Positions 1 to 9,866 of a stretch of DNA of 64,000 nt are shown here, piece by piece (within the stretch, counting starts at the first letter, position 1; every line of letters starts with the position of its first letter). The position numbers and the translations under genes were made by a program. Origin of the DNA: Kitasatospora sp. SUK 42 (GTDB lineage Bacteria > Actinomycetota > Actinomycetes > Streptomycetales > Streptomycetaceae). The notes beneath the pieces were generated by a model. It was not told the DNA's origin and did no database searches. It saw only the letters and a program-made list of their open reading frames with translations. The stretch lies in the NCBI RefSeq assembly GCF_015776785.2, contig NZ_LFMD02000002.1, positions 2,122,186-2,186,185 on the forward strand. Direction: 5' to 3'.

Positions 1-2883
1 GGCCGGAAGGGCCCGCCGGTCGAGCTTGCCGTTCGAGGTCAGTGGCAGCGCGTCCAACACCACGAACGCCGACGGCACCATGTACTCCGGCAGCCGCTCG
101 GCCAGGTGGCCGCGCAGGTCGGCCGGGCGCGGGGCGGCGTCCGCGGCGGGCACCAGGTAGGCGACCAGCCGGGTGTCGTCGGCGCGGTCCTGCCGGGCCA
201 GCACGGCGACCTGGGCGATGCCGGGGTGGGAGGCCAGCGCCGCCTCGATCTCTCCGAGCTCGAGGCGGAAGCCGCGCACCTTCACCTGCTGGTCGGCGCG
301 GCCGACGTAGCGCAGGCTGCCATCCGCCGCCCGGCGCACCACGTCGCCGCTGCGGTACATCCGGGAGCCCGCGGGCCCGTACGGGTCGGCGACGAACCGC
401 CCGGCGGTCAGGCCCGGCCGGTTCAGGTAGCCGCGCGCCAACCCCGCGCCCGCGACGTACAACTCCCCCGGCACACCTGCGGGCAGCGGCCGGAGGGCGC
501 CGTCGAGCACGTACGTCCGTAGGTCCGTGAGGGGGGAGCCGATCTGGTCGGCCACGGTGCCCGAGCCGTCGAGCACCGCAGAGGTGACATGGACCGTGGT
601 CTCGGTGATGCCGTACATGTTGACCAGCCGCGGCGCGTCGTCCGCATGCCGCTGGTACCAGCTCGCCAGCCGGGCGTGCTCCAGCGCCTCACCGCCGAAC
701 ACCACCGTGCGCAGGGCGAGTTCACGACTCGTCTCCGGCGCCTCCGCGTCCGCCTGCATCAACTGGTAGAAGGCGGACGGCGTCTGGTTGAGCACCGTCA
801 CCCGCTCCCGGGCGAGGAGCTCCAGGAACCGGCCGGGCGAGCGGCTGGTCTCGTAGTCCACGACCACCAGCCGACCGCCGTACAGCAGCGGCCCCCACAG
901 CTCCCACACCGAGAAGTCGAACGCGTACGAGTGGAACAGCGTCCACACGTCCTCCGCGGAGAAACCGAACAGCCCCTCCGTCGCACCGAACAACCGCACC
1001 ACGTTCCGGTGCGGGACCACCACACCCTTGGGATTGCCCGTGGAACCCGAGGTGTAGATGACATACGCCGGATGGCCCGGATCGACGAGGACCCCCGGAT
1101 CCGTGTCCGGCAGCCCGGCCAGGTCGACGGTGTCCAGCAGCAACCGCTCCACGGACTCCCCACCCGGCAACTCACCGATTCCATGCGTCGTCACCAGCAG
1201 CGAGGGCCGGGCGTCCTGGAGCAGATAGGAGATCCGGGCCGCCGGGTACTCCGGGTCCACCGGAACGTACGCACCGCCGGCCTTGAGCACAGCCAGGACG
1301 GCGACCACCAGCTCCACCGAACGCGGCAGAGCCAGCGCCACCAACCGCTCCGGCCCCACCCCACGGGCGACCAGAGCGTGCGCCAACCGGTTCGCCCGCG
1401 CGTTCAACTCGCCGTACGTCAGAAAGACTTCGCCGTCCGTGAGCGCGACAGCGGACGGATCCACCCGAACCTGCCGCTCGAACAGCGCGGTCAGGCTGTT
1501 CTCCGGGATCCCCCCGCTCAGGCCGACTCCGACCGGTTGCAGCGCTCGCAGCTCCTCGGCCGTGAGCACATCGATCCGGCCCACCAACTCGTCCGGCTCG
1601 CAAGCCGCGATGGTTTCCAGCAGCGCCGAAAGCCGCTGCTGGTGCGCGGCGAGTTCGTCGTCGCCGTAGGCGTCCGGCGAGCCGTTGAGCACCAGCCGCG
1701 GGCCGCTGCCGTCCCGGTGGGCGAACGCCCAGACGGCCAGGTCGGTGGTCGGCGCCTCGGACAAGTCGTGCACCGTGACGGCATGTCCCGCGAAGCGCGG
1801 CTCCGACTCGAAGGCCATGATGTTGACGATCAGCGGGAATGCCGTCCCGATGGAGCCGGGCACGCCGAGATCCCGGAGCAGGTCCTCGCTCCGATAACGC
1901 TGGTGCGCCAGGGCCGCGTCCACCTCGCCCGACACCTGTGCGACGAGTTCGCGCCACCTCATGTCGGGTCGCACCGCCAGGCGCAGGGGCACCGTGTTGG
2001 ATACGGCGCCGGGCACCGACATCAGCTCGGGCCCGAATCCCTGCCGGCCCGTGACGGGAAGGCAGAGCACCACGTCCCGGGAGCCGGTCAGCCGGTGAGC
2101 GTAGAGCGCCACCGCCGCGATCAGCAGACGGGACCACCGGACTCCGGCACGCCCGGCCGCGGCCCGGAACGTATCCGGGCGCAGGACCTCCGACTCCCCG
2201 GTTCGGCGCGCGGACCGGGCAGGCCCGTCCAGAGCCCGGTCGCTGATCCGGGTGGGGGCCGGGCAGTCGGCGAACCTCTCCATCCAGTACGCCCGGTCCG
2301 TGGCGAACCGCGTCGAGGCACGGTAGTCGGCGTCCGCCGCCACCAGGTCGTCCAGTGAACCGAACGCGCACGGCGGCGCCTCCCGGCCCTCGGCCAGCGC
2401 CGTGTACGTCTCCGCGACCCGCTGTCGGACGAGGACGTAGCCGTACCCGTCCATCACCAGGTGGTGGTAGCTCTGGTACCAGAGGTGGCGCGTCGGCGAG
2501 AGCCTGATCAGCGCATGGCTGAACAGCGGATCGCGGGCGAGGTCGAGCGGGCGGATCCGGTCCTCCTCCATCCACGCCAGGGCCGCCGTGAGCGGTGCGG
2601 GTTCCGCGCTGAGGTCGAGGAAGACCGGCCCCCGGTCCCACGTCCCGCGGACGGCCTGGCGCGGACCGTCTCCGTCCTCGACGAAGCCCACGTGCAGGAC
2701 GTCGACCTCGTCGACCACCCGGCGCAGCGCGGTCTCGAACAGCTCCGGGTCGACAGGACCGTGGATCTCCAGGTACTCGCCGATGCGATAGGCCGGAATC
2801 GCCGTCCGGGAGCGCTGCTCGGCGAGCCAGATCTCGCGCTGGGCCGCCGTCAGGGGAAGGACGTCGCCGACGCGACGGGACAT
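1..2883 (-). CDS. Non-ribosomal peptide synthetase, C-A(Thr) module, 3' end outside window
   Basis: This is a multidomain NRPS that starts at ATG 2883, behind a good GGAGG ribosome site, and runs off the left edge. Residues about 5-440 form a condensation domain of EntF/initiating type with the HHxxxDG motif (HHLVMDGYG). An adenylation domain follows, with [11 protein letters not shown] (A3), [12 protein letters not shown] (A5), YRSGD (A7) and NGKLDRRAL (A10). Reading the binding pocket by eye gives D-F-W-N-V-G-M-V-H-K, the established threonine code. The carrier protein and later domains lie outside the window. It sits 108 bp downstream of the HMA-like ABC exporter, on the same strand. A C-A(Thr) start is common in catecholate siderophore synthetases, but no dihydroxybenzoate genes are visible here, so a siderophore role is only inference. 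Confidence 0.9.
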   Translation of the reverse strand, partial: MSRRVGDVLPLTAAQREIWLAEQRSRTAIPAYRIGEYLEIHGPVDPELFETALRRVVDEVDVLHVGFVEDGDGPRQAVRGTWDRGPVFLDLSAEPAPLTAALAWMEEDRIRPLDLARDPLFSHALIRLSPTRHLWYQSYHHLVMDGYGYVLVRQRVAETYTALAEGREAPPCAFGSLDDLVAADADYRASTRFATDRAYWMERFADCPAPTRISDRALDGPARSARRTGESEVLRPDTFRAAAGRAGVRWSRLLIAAVALYAHRLTGSRDVVLCLPVTGRQGFGPELMSVPGAVSNTVPLRLAVRPDMRWRELVAQVSGEVDAALAHQRYRSEDLLRDLGVPGSIGTAFPLIVNIMAFESEPRFAGHAVTVHDLSEAPTTDLAVWAFAHRDGSGPRLVLNGSPDAYGDDELAAHQQRLSALLETIAACEPDELVGRIDVLTAEELRALQPVGVGLSGGIPENSLTALFERQVRVDPSAVALTDGEVFLTYGELNARANRLAHALVARGVGPERLVALALPRSVELVVAVLAVLKAGGAYVPVDPEYPAARISYLLQDARPSLLVTTHGIGELPGGESVERLLLDTVDLAGLPDTDPGVLVDPGHPAYVIYTSGSTGNPKGVVVPHRNVVRLFGATEGLFGFSAEDVWTLFHSYAFDFSVWELWGPLLYGGRLVVVDYETSRSPGRFLELLARERVTVLNQTPSAFYQLMQADAEAPETSRELALRTVVFGGEALEHARLASWYQRHADDAPRLVNMYGITETTVHVTSAVLDGSGTVADQIGSPLTDLRTYVLDGALRPLPAGVPGELYVAGAGLARGYLNRPGLTAGRFVADPYGPAGSRMYRSGDVVRRAADGSLRYVGRADQQVKVRGFRLELGEIEAALASHPGIAQVAVLARQDRADDTRLVAYLVPAADAAPRPADLRGHLAERLPEYMVPSAFVVLDALPLTSNGKLDRRALPA

Positions 2884-2991
2884 GGGGGTACCTCCAGAAG
2901 TGTGGGCAGGCGTGAGGACGCGCCTGCACACGCCGACCGCGGTGATGTCACGCGGTCGGCGGGCAGGTGGCGGGTGGCGCGGCTGCTGCGG

Positions 2992-5289
2992 TCAGGCGGC
3001 GAGTTCGCCGGCCTGGAGCTGCCAGAGGGACGCGTAGAGTCCGTGCCGGGCGAGGAGTTCGTCGTGGGTGCCCTGTTCGGCGACGACGCCGCCCTTGTCC
3101 ATGACGTAGATCAGGTCGGCGTGGCGGACCGTGGAGAGCCGGTGGGCGATGACCACCATCGTCCGGTCGGCCGCGAAGGTGCGGAGCGTGCGCTGGATGG
3201 CGGCCTCGGTCTCGTTGTCCACCGCGGAGGTGGCCTCGTCGAGGATCACGACCGGCGAGTCCTTGAGGATGGCCCGCGCCAGGGCGATCCGCTGCCGCTG
3301 GCCGCCGGAGAGCGCGGCGCCGCGTTCGCCGATGAGCGTGTCGTAGCCGTCCGGCAGCGCCGCGACGAAGGTGTGCGCCTCGGCCATCGTGGCCGCCTCG
3401 ACCACGGCCTCGTCGGAGGCCTGGAAGCTGCCGTAGCGGATGTTGTCGGCGATGGTGCCGTCGAAGAGGAACGGGTCCTGGGCGACGAATCCGATCGCCT
3501 CACGCAGGTCCCGGCGCTGCAGGTCGCAGACGTCCCGCCCGTCGAGCAGCACCGTGCCGGACTCGGCGTCCTGGAAGCGCATCAGCAGTTTGGCGATCGT
3601 CGTCTTCCCGGAGCCCGTGGCGCCGACGAGAGCGGTGGTCCGCCCGGCGGGAATGGTCAGCGAGAAGTCCGTCAGCACCGGGGGCCGGCCGGGGTAGCCG
3701 AAGGTCACGTCCTTGAGGACGACCTCCCCCTGCACCTTCTCGGCGCCGAGCGGTCCGCCGGTTCCGTCGGTCTCGACGGGCAGGGCGTGCAGCCGCTGGA
3801 CCCGGTCGTAGGAGGCCAGCGTGCGCTGGTACTGGTCGACGATGCCGCCGAGCCGGTTCATCCGCATCATCGCCATCTGCGGCAGGCCGATCAGTGGAAT
3901 GAGCACCTCCGACCGCAGGCTGCTGTTGAGCACCGAGCGGCCGCCGATCAGCAGGATGCCGGTCAGGGAGGCGGTCGTGCAGGCCCGGACGATCTCGGCG
4001 TGTCGGATCGTACTGCGGTCGGTCTGCCGACTGTGGTCCTGGGCCGCCTCGCCCAGCCGGTCGATGCGCTCGGCCTCGTAGTCCTCGGTGCAGAAGCTCT
4101 TGACGGTGGCGCCGGCCTCCAGCGTGTTGACCAGCTGGCTGTGCAGCCTGGTCCGGTGCTCGCCGGAGACGGCGTAGTCGGCCGTCACCTTGTCCTGGTA
4201 GTGAACGGACAGCCAGGCGACGACCGGAATGGGCAGGAACGCGATCCAGGCGATCTGCGGTGCCAGCAGCAGGAACACCGGGATCAGGAGAGCCAGACTG
4301 GTGCCCAGTTGCACCACGTCGTTGGCGGAGGTGGCGAAGAAGGCGCCCAGCTGGCCGACGTCGTCCATGAGCGCACTCGCCACCCGGGTCGTCCGCTCGC
4401 CCTCCAGGTGCCGCAGTTCGAGGTGCTGCACGTGCGCGTAGGTGCGGCCCCGCCAGTCGTGCTCGACGTCCTGGCCGAGCCCGCGCCACTGGAGGTTCGA
4501 GGCGTACGAGAGGCCCGCCACGGCGCCACAGGTCGCGACCACCAGCCCTGCCAGGCACCAGAGCTGGGCGGACGCGGTGGTCAAACCCAAGCTGACCAGC
4601 GGCGCGAGCTCGCCCTTGGTGAGCACCACCGCGGTGCAGCCGATGACAGCGGCGAGCACCATCTCCGAGATCTGGCAGCCGGCCGACAGCGCCGCGGCAC
4701 GGTAGAGGCGTCGGCGGTACGGTCCGACGATCTCCAGCAGGGGGTGCCGTGCGGTTCCGTCCCCGGGCAGTTCCCGGGTCGCGTCGACCGCTCGCCGCCA
4801 GGCCTTCCGCAGGACGGCCGCGGTCGCCGCCACCACGCCGCCCAGCGCGACCAGCTGCCTGCTCAGCGCCGACCCGCGGATCAGCGCGATGCCGGCCGTC
4901 ACCCCGCCCCCGACGGCGAGGGCGGGGCGCACGACACCGCCTCGGTGCACCCGCGGAGCCGGCTTGGCGGCCGGCGGTGCCGGCGCCGAACACCCCCGGC
5001 CGGCCATGCCCTCCACGACCTGGGTGACGGCTCTGCGGACGATTCGACCGACGTCGGCGGCTTTCACCCCCGCGTCGTGCCGGACGAGGACCCCACCGGT
5101 GATCGGACTGGCCTGCGCCTCGGTGATCCCGGGGACGCGCCGCAGGGTCGCGGCGAGGACTTCGGCAGCCTGGGGCCGGCCGAGCACCGGCTTGACGTCC
5201 CAGCGCTGGCGGCCCGGAATGACCGAGCGCGGGCGCACGTCCACATCCACGGAGCGATATCCGGCTGAGACACCCAGCAGAGACGGCAT
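2992..5289 (-). CDS. ABC exporter (TMD-NBD half transporter) with N-terminal HMA-like domain
   Basis: This is a 765-residue fused permease/ATPase, probably a homodimeric exporter. Residues about 20-90 look like the degenerate heavy-metal-associated domain seen at the N-terminus of some actinobacterial P-type ATPases (GRPQAAEVLAATLRRVPGI, then PITGGVLVRHD); it lacks a CxxC metal site. Two helices follow, then a type I exporter TMD (about 190-490) and an NBD with Walker A GATGSGKT, signature LSGGQRQR, Walker B VVILDEATSAVD and the H-loop of AHRLS. ATG 5289 was chosen because AGGTGA lies about 10 nt upstream; a longer GTG start at 5337 is possible. The fusion is about 150-180 residues longer than an ordinary half transporter. 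It lies between a DUF5132-like gene and the NRPS, so it may export the peptide product or a metal complex of it (inference). Confidence 0.88.
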   Translation of the reverse strand: MPSLLGVSAGYRSVDVDVRPRSVIPGRQRWDVKPVLGRPQAAEVLAATLRRVPGITEAQASPITGGVLVRHDAGVKAADVGRIVRRAVTQVVEGMAGRGCSAPAPPAAKPAPRVHRGGVVRPALAVGGGVTAGIALIRGSALSRQLVALGGVVAATAAVLRKAWRRAVDATRELPGDGTARHPLLEIVGPYRRRLYRAAALSAGCQISEMVLAAVIGCTAVVLTKGELAPLVSLGLTTASAQLWCLAGLVVATCGAVAGLSYASNLQWRGLGQDVEHDWRGRTYAHVQHLELRHLEGERTTRVASALMDDVGQLGAFFATSANDVVQLGTSLALLIPVFLLLAPQIAWIAFLPIPVVAWLSVHYQDKVTADYAVSGEHRTRLHSQLVNTLEAGATVKSFCTEDYEAERIDRLGEAAQDHSRQTDRSTIRHAEIVRACTTASLTGILLIGGRSVLNSSLRSEVLIPLIGLPQMAMMRMNRLGGIVDQYQRTLASYDRVQRLHALPVETDGTGGPLGAEKVQGEVVLKDVTFGYPGRPPVLTDFSLTIPAGRTTALVGATGSGKTTIAKLLMRFQDAESGTVLLDGRDVCDLQRRDLREAIGFVAQDPFLFDGTIADNIRYGSFQASDEAVVEAATMAEAHTFVAALPDGYDTLIGERGAALSGGQRQRIALARAILKDSPVVILDEATSAVDNETEAAIQRTLRTFAADRTMVVIAHRLSTVRHADLIYVMDKGGVVAEQGTHDELLARHGLYASLWQLQAGELAA

Positions 5290-5478
5290 ATGTACGATCA
5301 CCTGTTTGCGGAGGTCGCAACATTCCGACACGGGCACGACGGAAAAGTGCGACGGAGTGGAAGTTCTGGGGAGAATCGCTGCGGCATCAGGCGCACGGCC
5401 GACCGCCGTTCGGGCGAATTGTTCCGGAATCCGTCGAGGGCGTGCGCCCGGGCGGCGGGCCGGGCCACTGTCCGGCGG

Positions 5479-5811
5479 TCAGTGCGCCTTGCCGGCAGTG
5501 GCAACAGCGCGGGCCCTCTGGCCCCTCGCCTCGTCGTCGCCCCGGTCGACGGCCTCGCCCTTCTCCGCGCTCGGGGCGGCACCGTCGGCGGCACGGTGAC
5601 CGTCGCCGGAGGACTGCGCGGCCACCATGTCGGCGGCGACCTCGGCCGCGAGGTCGTGGATGTTCTCCCCGGCCTCGTGGGCCGCCTGCTTCACCTCCAG
5701 GACGATGCCCACGGACGTCTTGACGACGCCACGCACCAGCGGCTTGAGCAGCCGCTTGGCCAGGGGCGAGACGATGAGACCGACCAGGAAGGGCGGGATG
5801 ACGGGTGGCAT
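5479..5811 (-). CDS. Small DUF5132-like membrane protein
   Basis: This 110-residue protein starts at ATG 5811 behind GGATGGAG. Residues 1-20 form one hydrophobic segment (IPPFLVGLIVSPLAKRLL). An amphipathic Ala/Glu-rich helix follows (VKQAAHEAGENIHDLAAEV), and then a charged, disordered Ala/Gly/Glu tail. The pattern matches my memory of DUF5132 proteins. It resembles in outline the mycobacterial PacL (DUF1490) proteins, small one-helix partners of metal P-type ATPases. The neighbouring ABC exporter carries an HMA-like domain, so a partner or chaperone role for that transporter is a reasonable inference. The 189-bp gap between the two genes holds no other gene that I can see. Family assignment is moderate. 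Confidence 0.7.
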   Translation of the reverse strand: MPPVIPPFLVGLIVSPLAKRLLKPLVRGVVKTSVGIVLEVKQAAHEAGENIHDLAAEVAADMVAAQSSGDGHRAADGAAPSAEKGEAVDRGDDEARGQRARAVATAGKAH

Positions 5812-6188
5812 GATGCTCCATCCTTTCTCTACGCGGACGCATGACAGGGACTCCGGAAATTGCGAACACCGGAGCAGCGCACAGCTGAGCGGACGGAGGC
5901 TCCCACTTCTGAAATTCGCGATTGCCTTTCCGGACCGAATTCCTCAGCCTATGGGGTCGACCGCCCACCTCGCCCGCCACAGTAGTCGAGCCAGGTACAT
6001 CGAGGCCAAACAATCTCGGTCAACTTCACTCATGCGAGTGTCCCCAACCCGCTCAAGTACCACGGATTGCCGTACGCGCATCAACCAAATGGACTATTAG
6101 TTCAACATTCCTATTTACCGGGGGCCACCGCGTTCGTGCGCCACCTGCCGTGAAAGGGGAGGAACGGCAGGGGGCTCCGCGCCGAGGG

Positions 6189-7271
6189 TCATCGACCGGT
6201 CACTCGCAGCTCGCGCACCAGGCCGCCGACCACATCGGCCACGAACTCGGGCTCCTCGTGCGGAAAGTCATGGCCGGTACCGTCCGGTGTGTACACCACC
6301 CGGGCCCCGGTCGTCGTGGCCAGGTAACGGGTCCTGGTGCGGAGGTAGAAGCGGCCGATCCGCTCGACCTCGACCGCGTCCCGGGCGGCCCCCAGCAAGG
6401 TCTCGCCCTCCTTGAGGTCCGGGGGTACGACCAGCACCAGCGGCAGGTGCCCGAGGTCCCCGTCGTAGACCACGGTCTCCCACCCCACCCTGGCCAGCCC
6501 GGACGGCGAGAGCTCCGCGAAGATCGACGCGGCGGCGCAGCTCTGGCGGGTCCGGCCGCCACGGCCACGGTGCGCACCGAACAGGTGCCGCACCGCCGTC
6601 AGGAGAGCCCCCCGGCGCATCCTCACGACCAGCCGGCTGGGCGGCGCGAAGGCGATGACGTCCGAGGGCGTCGGATCCAGCAGGACGAGCCCGGCCACCA
6701 GATCCGGCCGCCGCCTCGCCGCGTTCGCGACCAGCAGTCCCCCGAAGGAGTGGCCGACGAACACGAACGGGGGCCTCTCCCCCGCCGCCTCCAGCGCCGC
6801 CAGCAGCTCCCCCGCCTCGCCCGCCGTCGTCCTGGGGAAGGGGCCGACATCACTCCAGCCCGAGCCGAACCGGTCGACCAGGACCGACCGGGTCAGGGGC
6901 GTCAGCATCGTGTGCAGCCGGCCAAGCTCCTCGCCGGGGGCGTGCACACCCGGCATCCAGACCACCGTGGGCCCGCCCCCCGCCTCCCCCTCGGCGAGGA
7001 CGTGCATCCGGTGACCACCCACGTCGACCAGCTTCCCCGGCATCGGCCGGGCCCTCTCCTCGCGGGCCACCAGCACCAGGTGACGCACGGCACCGGCCGC
7101 CAGCACCACACCCACAGCCACGACGACAACACCGAGCGCCACCGCCCAGGCCCCGTCGAGCCCGATCAGGACGCCGCCCGCCCCTGCCACCAGCAGCGCG
7201 ACCGGCACTCCGACCCAGTCCCTGCTCAGCAGTGCCAGCAAGAAGTTAACGATCCGTCCGTCCCGGCGCAT
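6189..7271 (-). CDS. Membrane-anchored alpha/beta hydrolase
   Basis: This 360-residue protein starts at ATG 7271 behind GGAGGA. Two or three hydrophobic segments lie within residues 8-75, followed by an alpha/beta hydrolase fold. GHSFGG is the nucleophile elbow, DPTPSD carries a candidate acid residue and GTGHDFPHEEP carries the catalytic His. The substrate cannot be predicted. The gene lies about 310 bp downstream of the binding-protein gene on the same strand and is separated from it by a strong hairpin, so it is probably transcribed independently. The 377 bp beyond its stop, up to the DUF5132-like gene, hold AT-richer sequence around 6000-6115 that is probably the promoter region of the genes to the left. 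Confidence 0.85.
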   Translation of the reverse strand: MRRDGRIVNFLLALLSRDWVGVPVALLVAGAGGVLIGLDGAWAVALGVVVVAVGVVLAAGAVRHLVLVAREERARPMPGKLVDVGGHRMHVLAEGEAGGGPTVVWMPGVHAPGEELGRLHTMLTPLTRSVLVDRFGSGWSDVGPFPRTTAGEAGELLAALEAAGERPPFVFVGHSFGGLLVANAARRRPDLVAGLVLLDPTPSDVIAFAPPSRLVVRMRRGALLTAVRHLFGAHRGRGGRTRQSCAAASIFAELSPSGLARVGWETVVYDGDLGHLPLVLVVPPDLKEGETLLGAARDAVEVERIGRFYLRTRTRYLATTTGARVVYTPDGTGHDFPHEEPEFVADVVGGLVRELRVTGR

Positions 7272-7545
7272 GGATCCTCCGCGACAGCAGTACCAGACAA
7301 CTGATCCTGCCTGTCGTTTTCCCCCATTCCGCCCGTCCACGCATGCCCACGGCCACCAACCGACCCGGCACGCACCGCACATGACCTGCGACCCGGGGTC
7401 ACCGCCCGCAACGAGCGCGAGGGCCGGAACCGGAACCGGAGAGCCCGCGCCGGGCGGTCGACCGCTCCACTGGCGGGACCATGAAGTGGCGCGACGTCAA
7501 CTACTCGACCTGCTACGGGAATTACCGGTCCGACTACTCGCCGAG

Positions 7546-7570
7546 GGGGCCGGGTCATGGACCCGGCCCC
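7546..7570 (-). terminator. Stem-loop terminator after the binding-protein gene
   Basis: A perfect 11-bp inverted repeat (7546-7556 with 7560-7570) encloses a 3-nt loop, 15 nt beyond the stop codon of the substrate-binding protein. There is no clear T-run, as is usual for streptomycete terminators. The remaining sequence of the 314-bp gap (7272-7585) shows nothing recognisable. Confidence 0.7.
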
Positions 7571-7585
7571 TGGTGTTCCGGCCGA

Positions 7586-9502
7586 TCACTTCGTGTAGTA
7601 CCAGAACTCCGGCTGGTAGCCCTCGAAGGGGTCCTGGACCGGCATGTGGAGGCCGTTGGCCACCTCGTAGATGGCCACGATGTCGTCGGTGTAGATCACC
7701 GGCTGGTGGTCGTTGACGTAGTCCTCGTAGGCGTACATGTCCTGGAGGTCGTTGCTGGTGATCGACTTGGCGATCAGCTCGTCCAGGTGCGGGTCCGAGT
7801 AGCCCCAGACGTTCGCCGCGGCGCCGGTGGCGAAGAGGGAGTCGCCGGTCGGGTAGAGCTGGGGCGAGTAGACCCAGCCGCCGTACAGGGCGGCGTCCCA
7901 GGCGCAGCCGTCGGGGTTGGCCGGGGTGCACAGGGACGCTTCGCTCTGGAGGCGGTCGACGGCCACCTCGGCCAGGTTCACGGAGATCCCCGACTGCGCG
8001 AGGTTCGACCGGTAGGAGGCCATGATCCCCGGCAGGTCGGCGTTGCCGGCCTGGTAGTCCAGGTCGAACTCCGCCTTGTCGCCGGCGGCGATGTCGGCAC
8101 CGCACTGCCCCGGGCCCGTCCCCGGGTTCCGGCACACGGCCGGGGTGGTGCTCAGGTCCCAGCCGTTGGCGGCCATCAGGCCGCGGGCCTCGGCGAGGTC
8201 GAACTTGATCCGGTGCTGCTGGGCGTTGGGTGACAGCGGGTTCCCCGCGGGGATCGACGGCACGGCGCCGATCGTCGGGTGGCCCCAGCCCTTGCGGGCG
8301 CCGTTGATGACGCCCTGCTGGTCGTAGGAGTCCTGGAGCGCCTTGGTGAAGTAGGGCTGCCGGAACAGCTTGCCGTGCCGGGTGCTCCGGAAGTTGAGCT
8401 GGTAGTAGCTGATCGAGTCCAGGTAGGTCAGCGGCGCGATGTGGTAGCCCTGCCCGGCCAGCGGGTTGCCCGCCTGGAGGTCGTTCTCGTCGTACCGGGC
8501 CGCGTGCGCCTTGGGCAGGATGCCGATCTGCAGGGCGTTCGGGCTGGACACGCCGGCCTGGAGGTCCGCGTACTGGGTCTCGGCGTTCTTGTACGGGACG
8601 AAGTCGACCTCGTCCAGGTACGGCCTGTGGACGCCGGAGTAGGCCCTGTTGCGGACGATGGCGTAGGAACCGGACGCCGCGTCATAGGACTTGAGCTTCC
8701 AGGGGCCGTCCGAGATCTGCCAGAGCGGGTTGGTCGCGAAGGTCTTCTTGTCGACCGAGGCCGCGCTCAGGTACCGGAAGACCGGGTCGCAGTCGGCCTT
8801 CAGCGTCGGGGCGTCGAAGTCGTCCGAGGAACACCGGCCCCTCGCGCCGTCGGGGCCGGTGACGTCCCAGGCCCTGGGCATCGGCGTGATCGTCGTCAGG
8901 ACGTTCTGCAGCACCCACGTCCGGTTGTACTGCCGGTCGAAGGTGATCGAGATGCCGTGCCTCGTGGCCCTGGTGGACACCACGCTGTCCGGGAAGTAGT
9001 TCGTCGTCGTGCCCGCGATGGTCATCGGCGGCGTGTAGTAGCCGTCGTGGTCCTTCTCGGCCTTGGACATGTTGATCCAGAACTGGACGTCACGGCCGGT
9101 GACCTGTTCGCCGTTGCTCCATCTCCAGTCCTTGAGGCGGATGGTGACGGTCTTCCCGTCCTCGCTCCAGATCGGGGCCCGGGCCGGCGACAGGTCGTCG
9201 TCGATGGCGATCCTGTCGTCCCGCCCGGCGAAGTACAGCGGTCTGAAGAAGTACTGCTGGAACTCCCCGATGTTGATCGAGGTGACCTGGTTGACGTCCA
9301 TGAACGGCCAGATCACGTTCGGGCTGTCGTTGGGCCGCTGCGCGATGCGGACCGTCCCGCCGTACTGGGCGTGCGTCCCGGCACCGGTGACGTCGTCGGG
9401 GCCCGCTGCCGCTCCGGCCGTCGTGGCGGCGCCGAGCGTGGTGGCGGCGACGGCCACGATGCCCGCCTTCGTCAGGATCCTGCGGACTGTGCCGATGTGC
9501 AT
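7586..9502 (-). CDS. Extracellular solute-binding protein, oligopeptide type (SBP_bac_5)
   Basis: This 638-residue family 5 binding protein (DppA/OppA-like) should capture peptides or similar ligands for an ABC importer. The N-terminus (MHIGTVRRILTK, then a hydrophobic Ala-rich stretch) is a Sec signal peptide ending near AGAAAG. It has no lipobox cysteine, which is unusual for a Gram-positive importer subunit and suggests a freely secreted protein. SBP_bac_5 hallmarks include the GGTVRIAQRPN start of the mature fold, KTVTIRLKDWRWSNGEQVTG and internal ISDGPWKLKSYDAASGSYAI. Start ATG 9502 follows GGAAGG. No permease or ATPase gene is adjacent, so it is an orphan. It lies downstream of the SARP regulator and a possible small peptide gene on the same strand, and could sense rather than import a ligand (inference). 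Confidence 0.88.
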   Translation of the reverse strand: MHIGTVRRILTKAGIVAVAATTLGAATTAGAAAGPDDVTGAGTHAQYGGTVRIAQRPNDSPNVIWPFMDVNQVTSINIGEFQQYFFRPLYFAGRDDRIAIDDDLSPARAPIWSEDGKTVTIRLKDWRWSNGEQVTGRDVQFWINMSKAEKDHDGYYTPPMTIAGTTTNYFPDSVVSTRATRHGISITFDRQYNRTWVLQNVLTTITPMPRAWDVTGPDGARGRCSSDDFDAPTLKADCDPVFRYLSAASVDKKTFATNPLWQISDGPWKLKSYDAASGSYAIVRNRAYSGVHRPYLDEVDFVPYKNAETQYADLQAGVSSPNALQIGILPKAHAARYDENDLQAGNPLAGQGYHIAPLTYLDSISYYQLNFRSTRHGKLFRQPYFTKALQDSYDQQGVINGARKGWGHPTIGAVPSIPAGNPLSPNAQQHRIKFDLAEARGLMAANGWDLSTTPAVCRNPGTGPGQCGADIAAGDKAEFDLDYQAGNADLPGIMASYRSNLAQSGISVNLAEVAVDRLQSEASLCTPANPDGCAWDAALYGGWVYSPQLYPTGDSLFATGAAANVWGYSDPHLDELIAKSITSNDLQDMYAYEDYVNDHQPVIYTDDIVAIYEVANGLHMPVQDPFEGYQPEFWYYTK

Positions 9503-9587
9503 GAGGACCAGAACCTTCCGTTCGGGCGGGGACCGGGGCCGGCCCCGGGGTGGGGACCGGGGCGGGCTCGGGCAGGGCTCCGTACGG

Positions 9588-9719
9588 TCAGCTGGGCCCG
9601 ATGTCGGCACCGCCGCCGGACCGCCCGGCGCCGGCACACGCCTCACACGGCTCCGCCGGACCCCATGCGCGTGTCGCGGCGGAGCCGCCCCGGTCCGGGC
9701 CCACGATCTTCTTGGCCAT
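9588..9719 (-). CDS. Possible 43-residue small peptide
   Basis: A short open frame starts at ATG 9719 (MAKKIVGPDRGGS...) and ends at TGA 9588. An AGGGG ribosome-site candidate lies about 12 nt upstream, and the third codon positions are mostly G/C. The product is Gly/Ala-rich with two cysteines near the middle (EPCEACAG) and has no signal peptide. It lies between the SARP gene and the secreted binding protein on the same strand. I do not recognise it. It could be a signalling or precursor peptide, or simply a chance frame in GC-rich DNA. Confidence 0.35.
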   Translation of the reverse strand: MAKKIVGPDRGGSAATRAWGPAEPCEACAGAGRSGGGADIGPS

Positions 9720-9806
9720 GCCCTGTCAGGTCCCCTCTTGAATGAATCCGTTTCACATACCTCACACAGCCTTGGGCATGGCTATCCCGCGCAGTTCCCG
9801 TTTCGA

Positions 9807-9827
9807 TACCCGCCCGATCGGGCGGTA
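9807..9827. terminator. Hairpin behind the SARP gene
   Basis: An imperfect inverted repeat is centred on the 14-nt palindrome at 9811-9824, with flanking bases that pair with a one-base bulge. It starts about 40 nt past the SARP stop codon (9867) and could terminate or attenuate transcription before the small downstream frame. Confidence 0.4.
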
Positions 9828-9866
9828 CGGGATGCCGGGAACGAGGCGCCCAGGACGCGGGGAGCG

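Noticed and set aside
2461..5268. A 935-codon plus-strand frame opposite the ABC exporter and NRPS start
   Set aside because: No domain or ribosome site; the minus strand has Walker motifs and condensation motifs.
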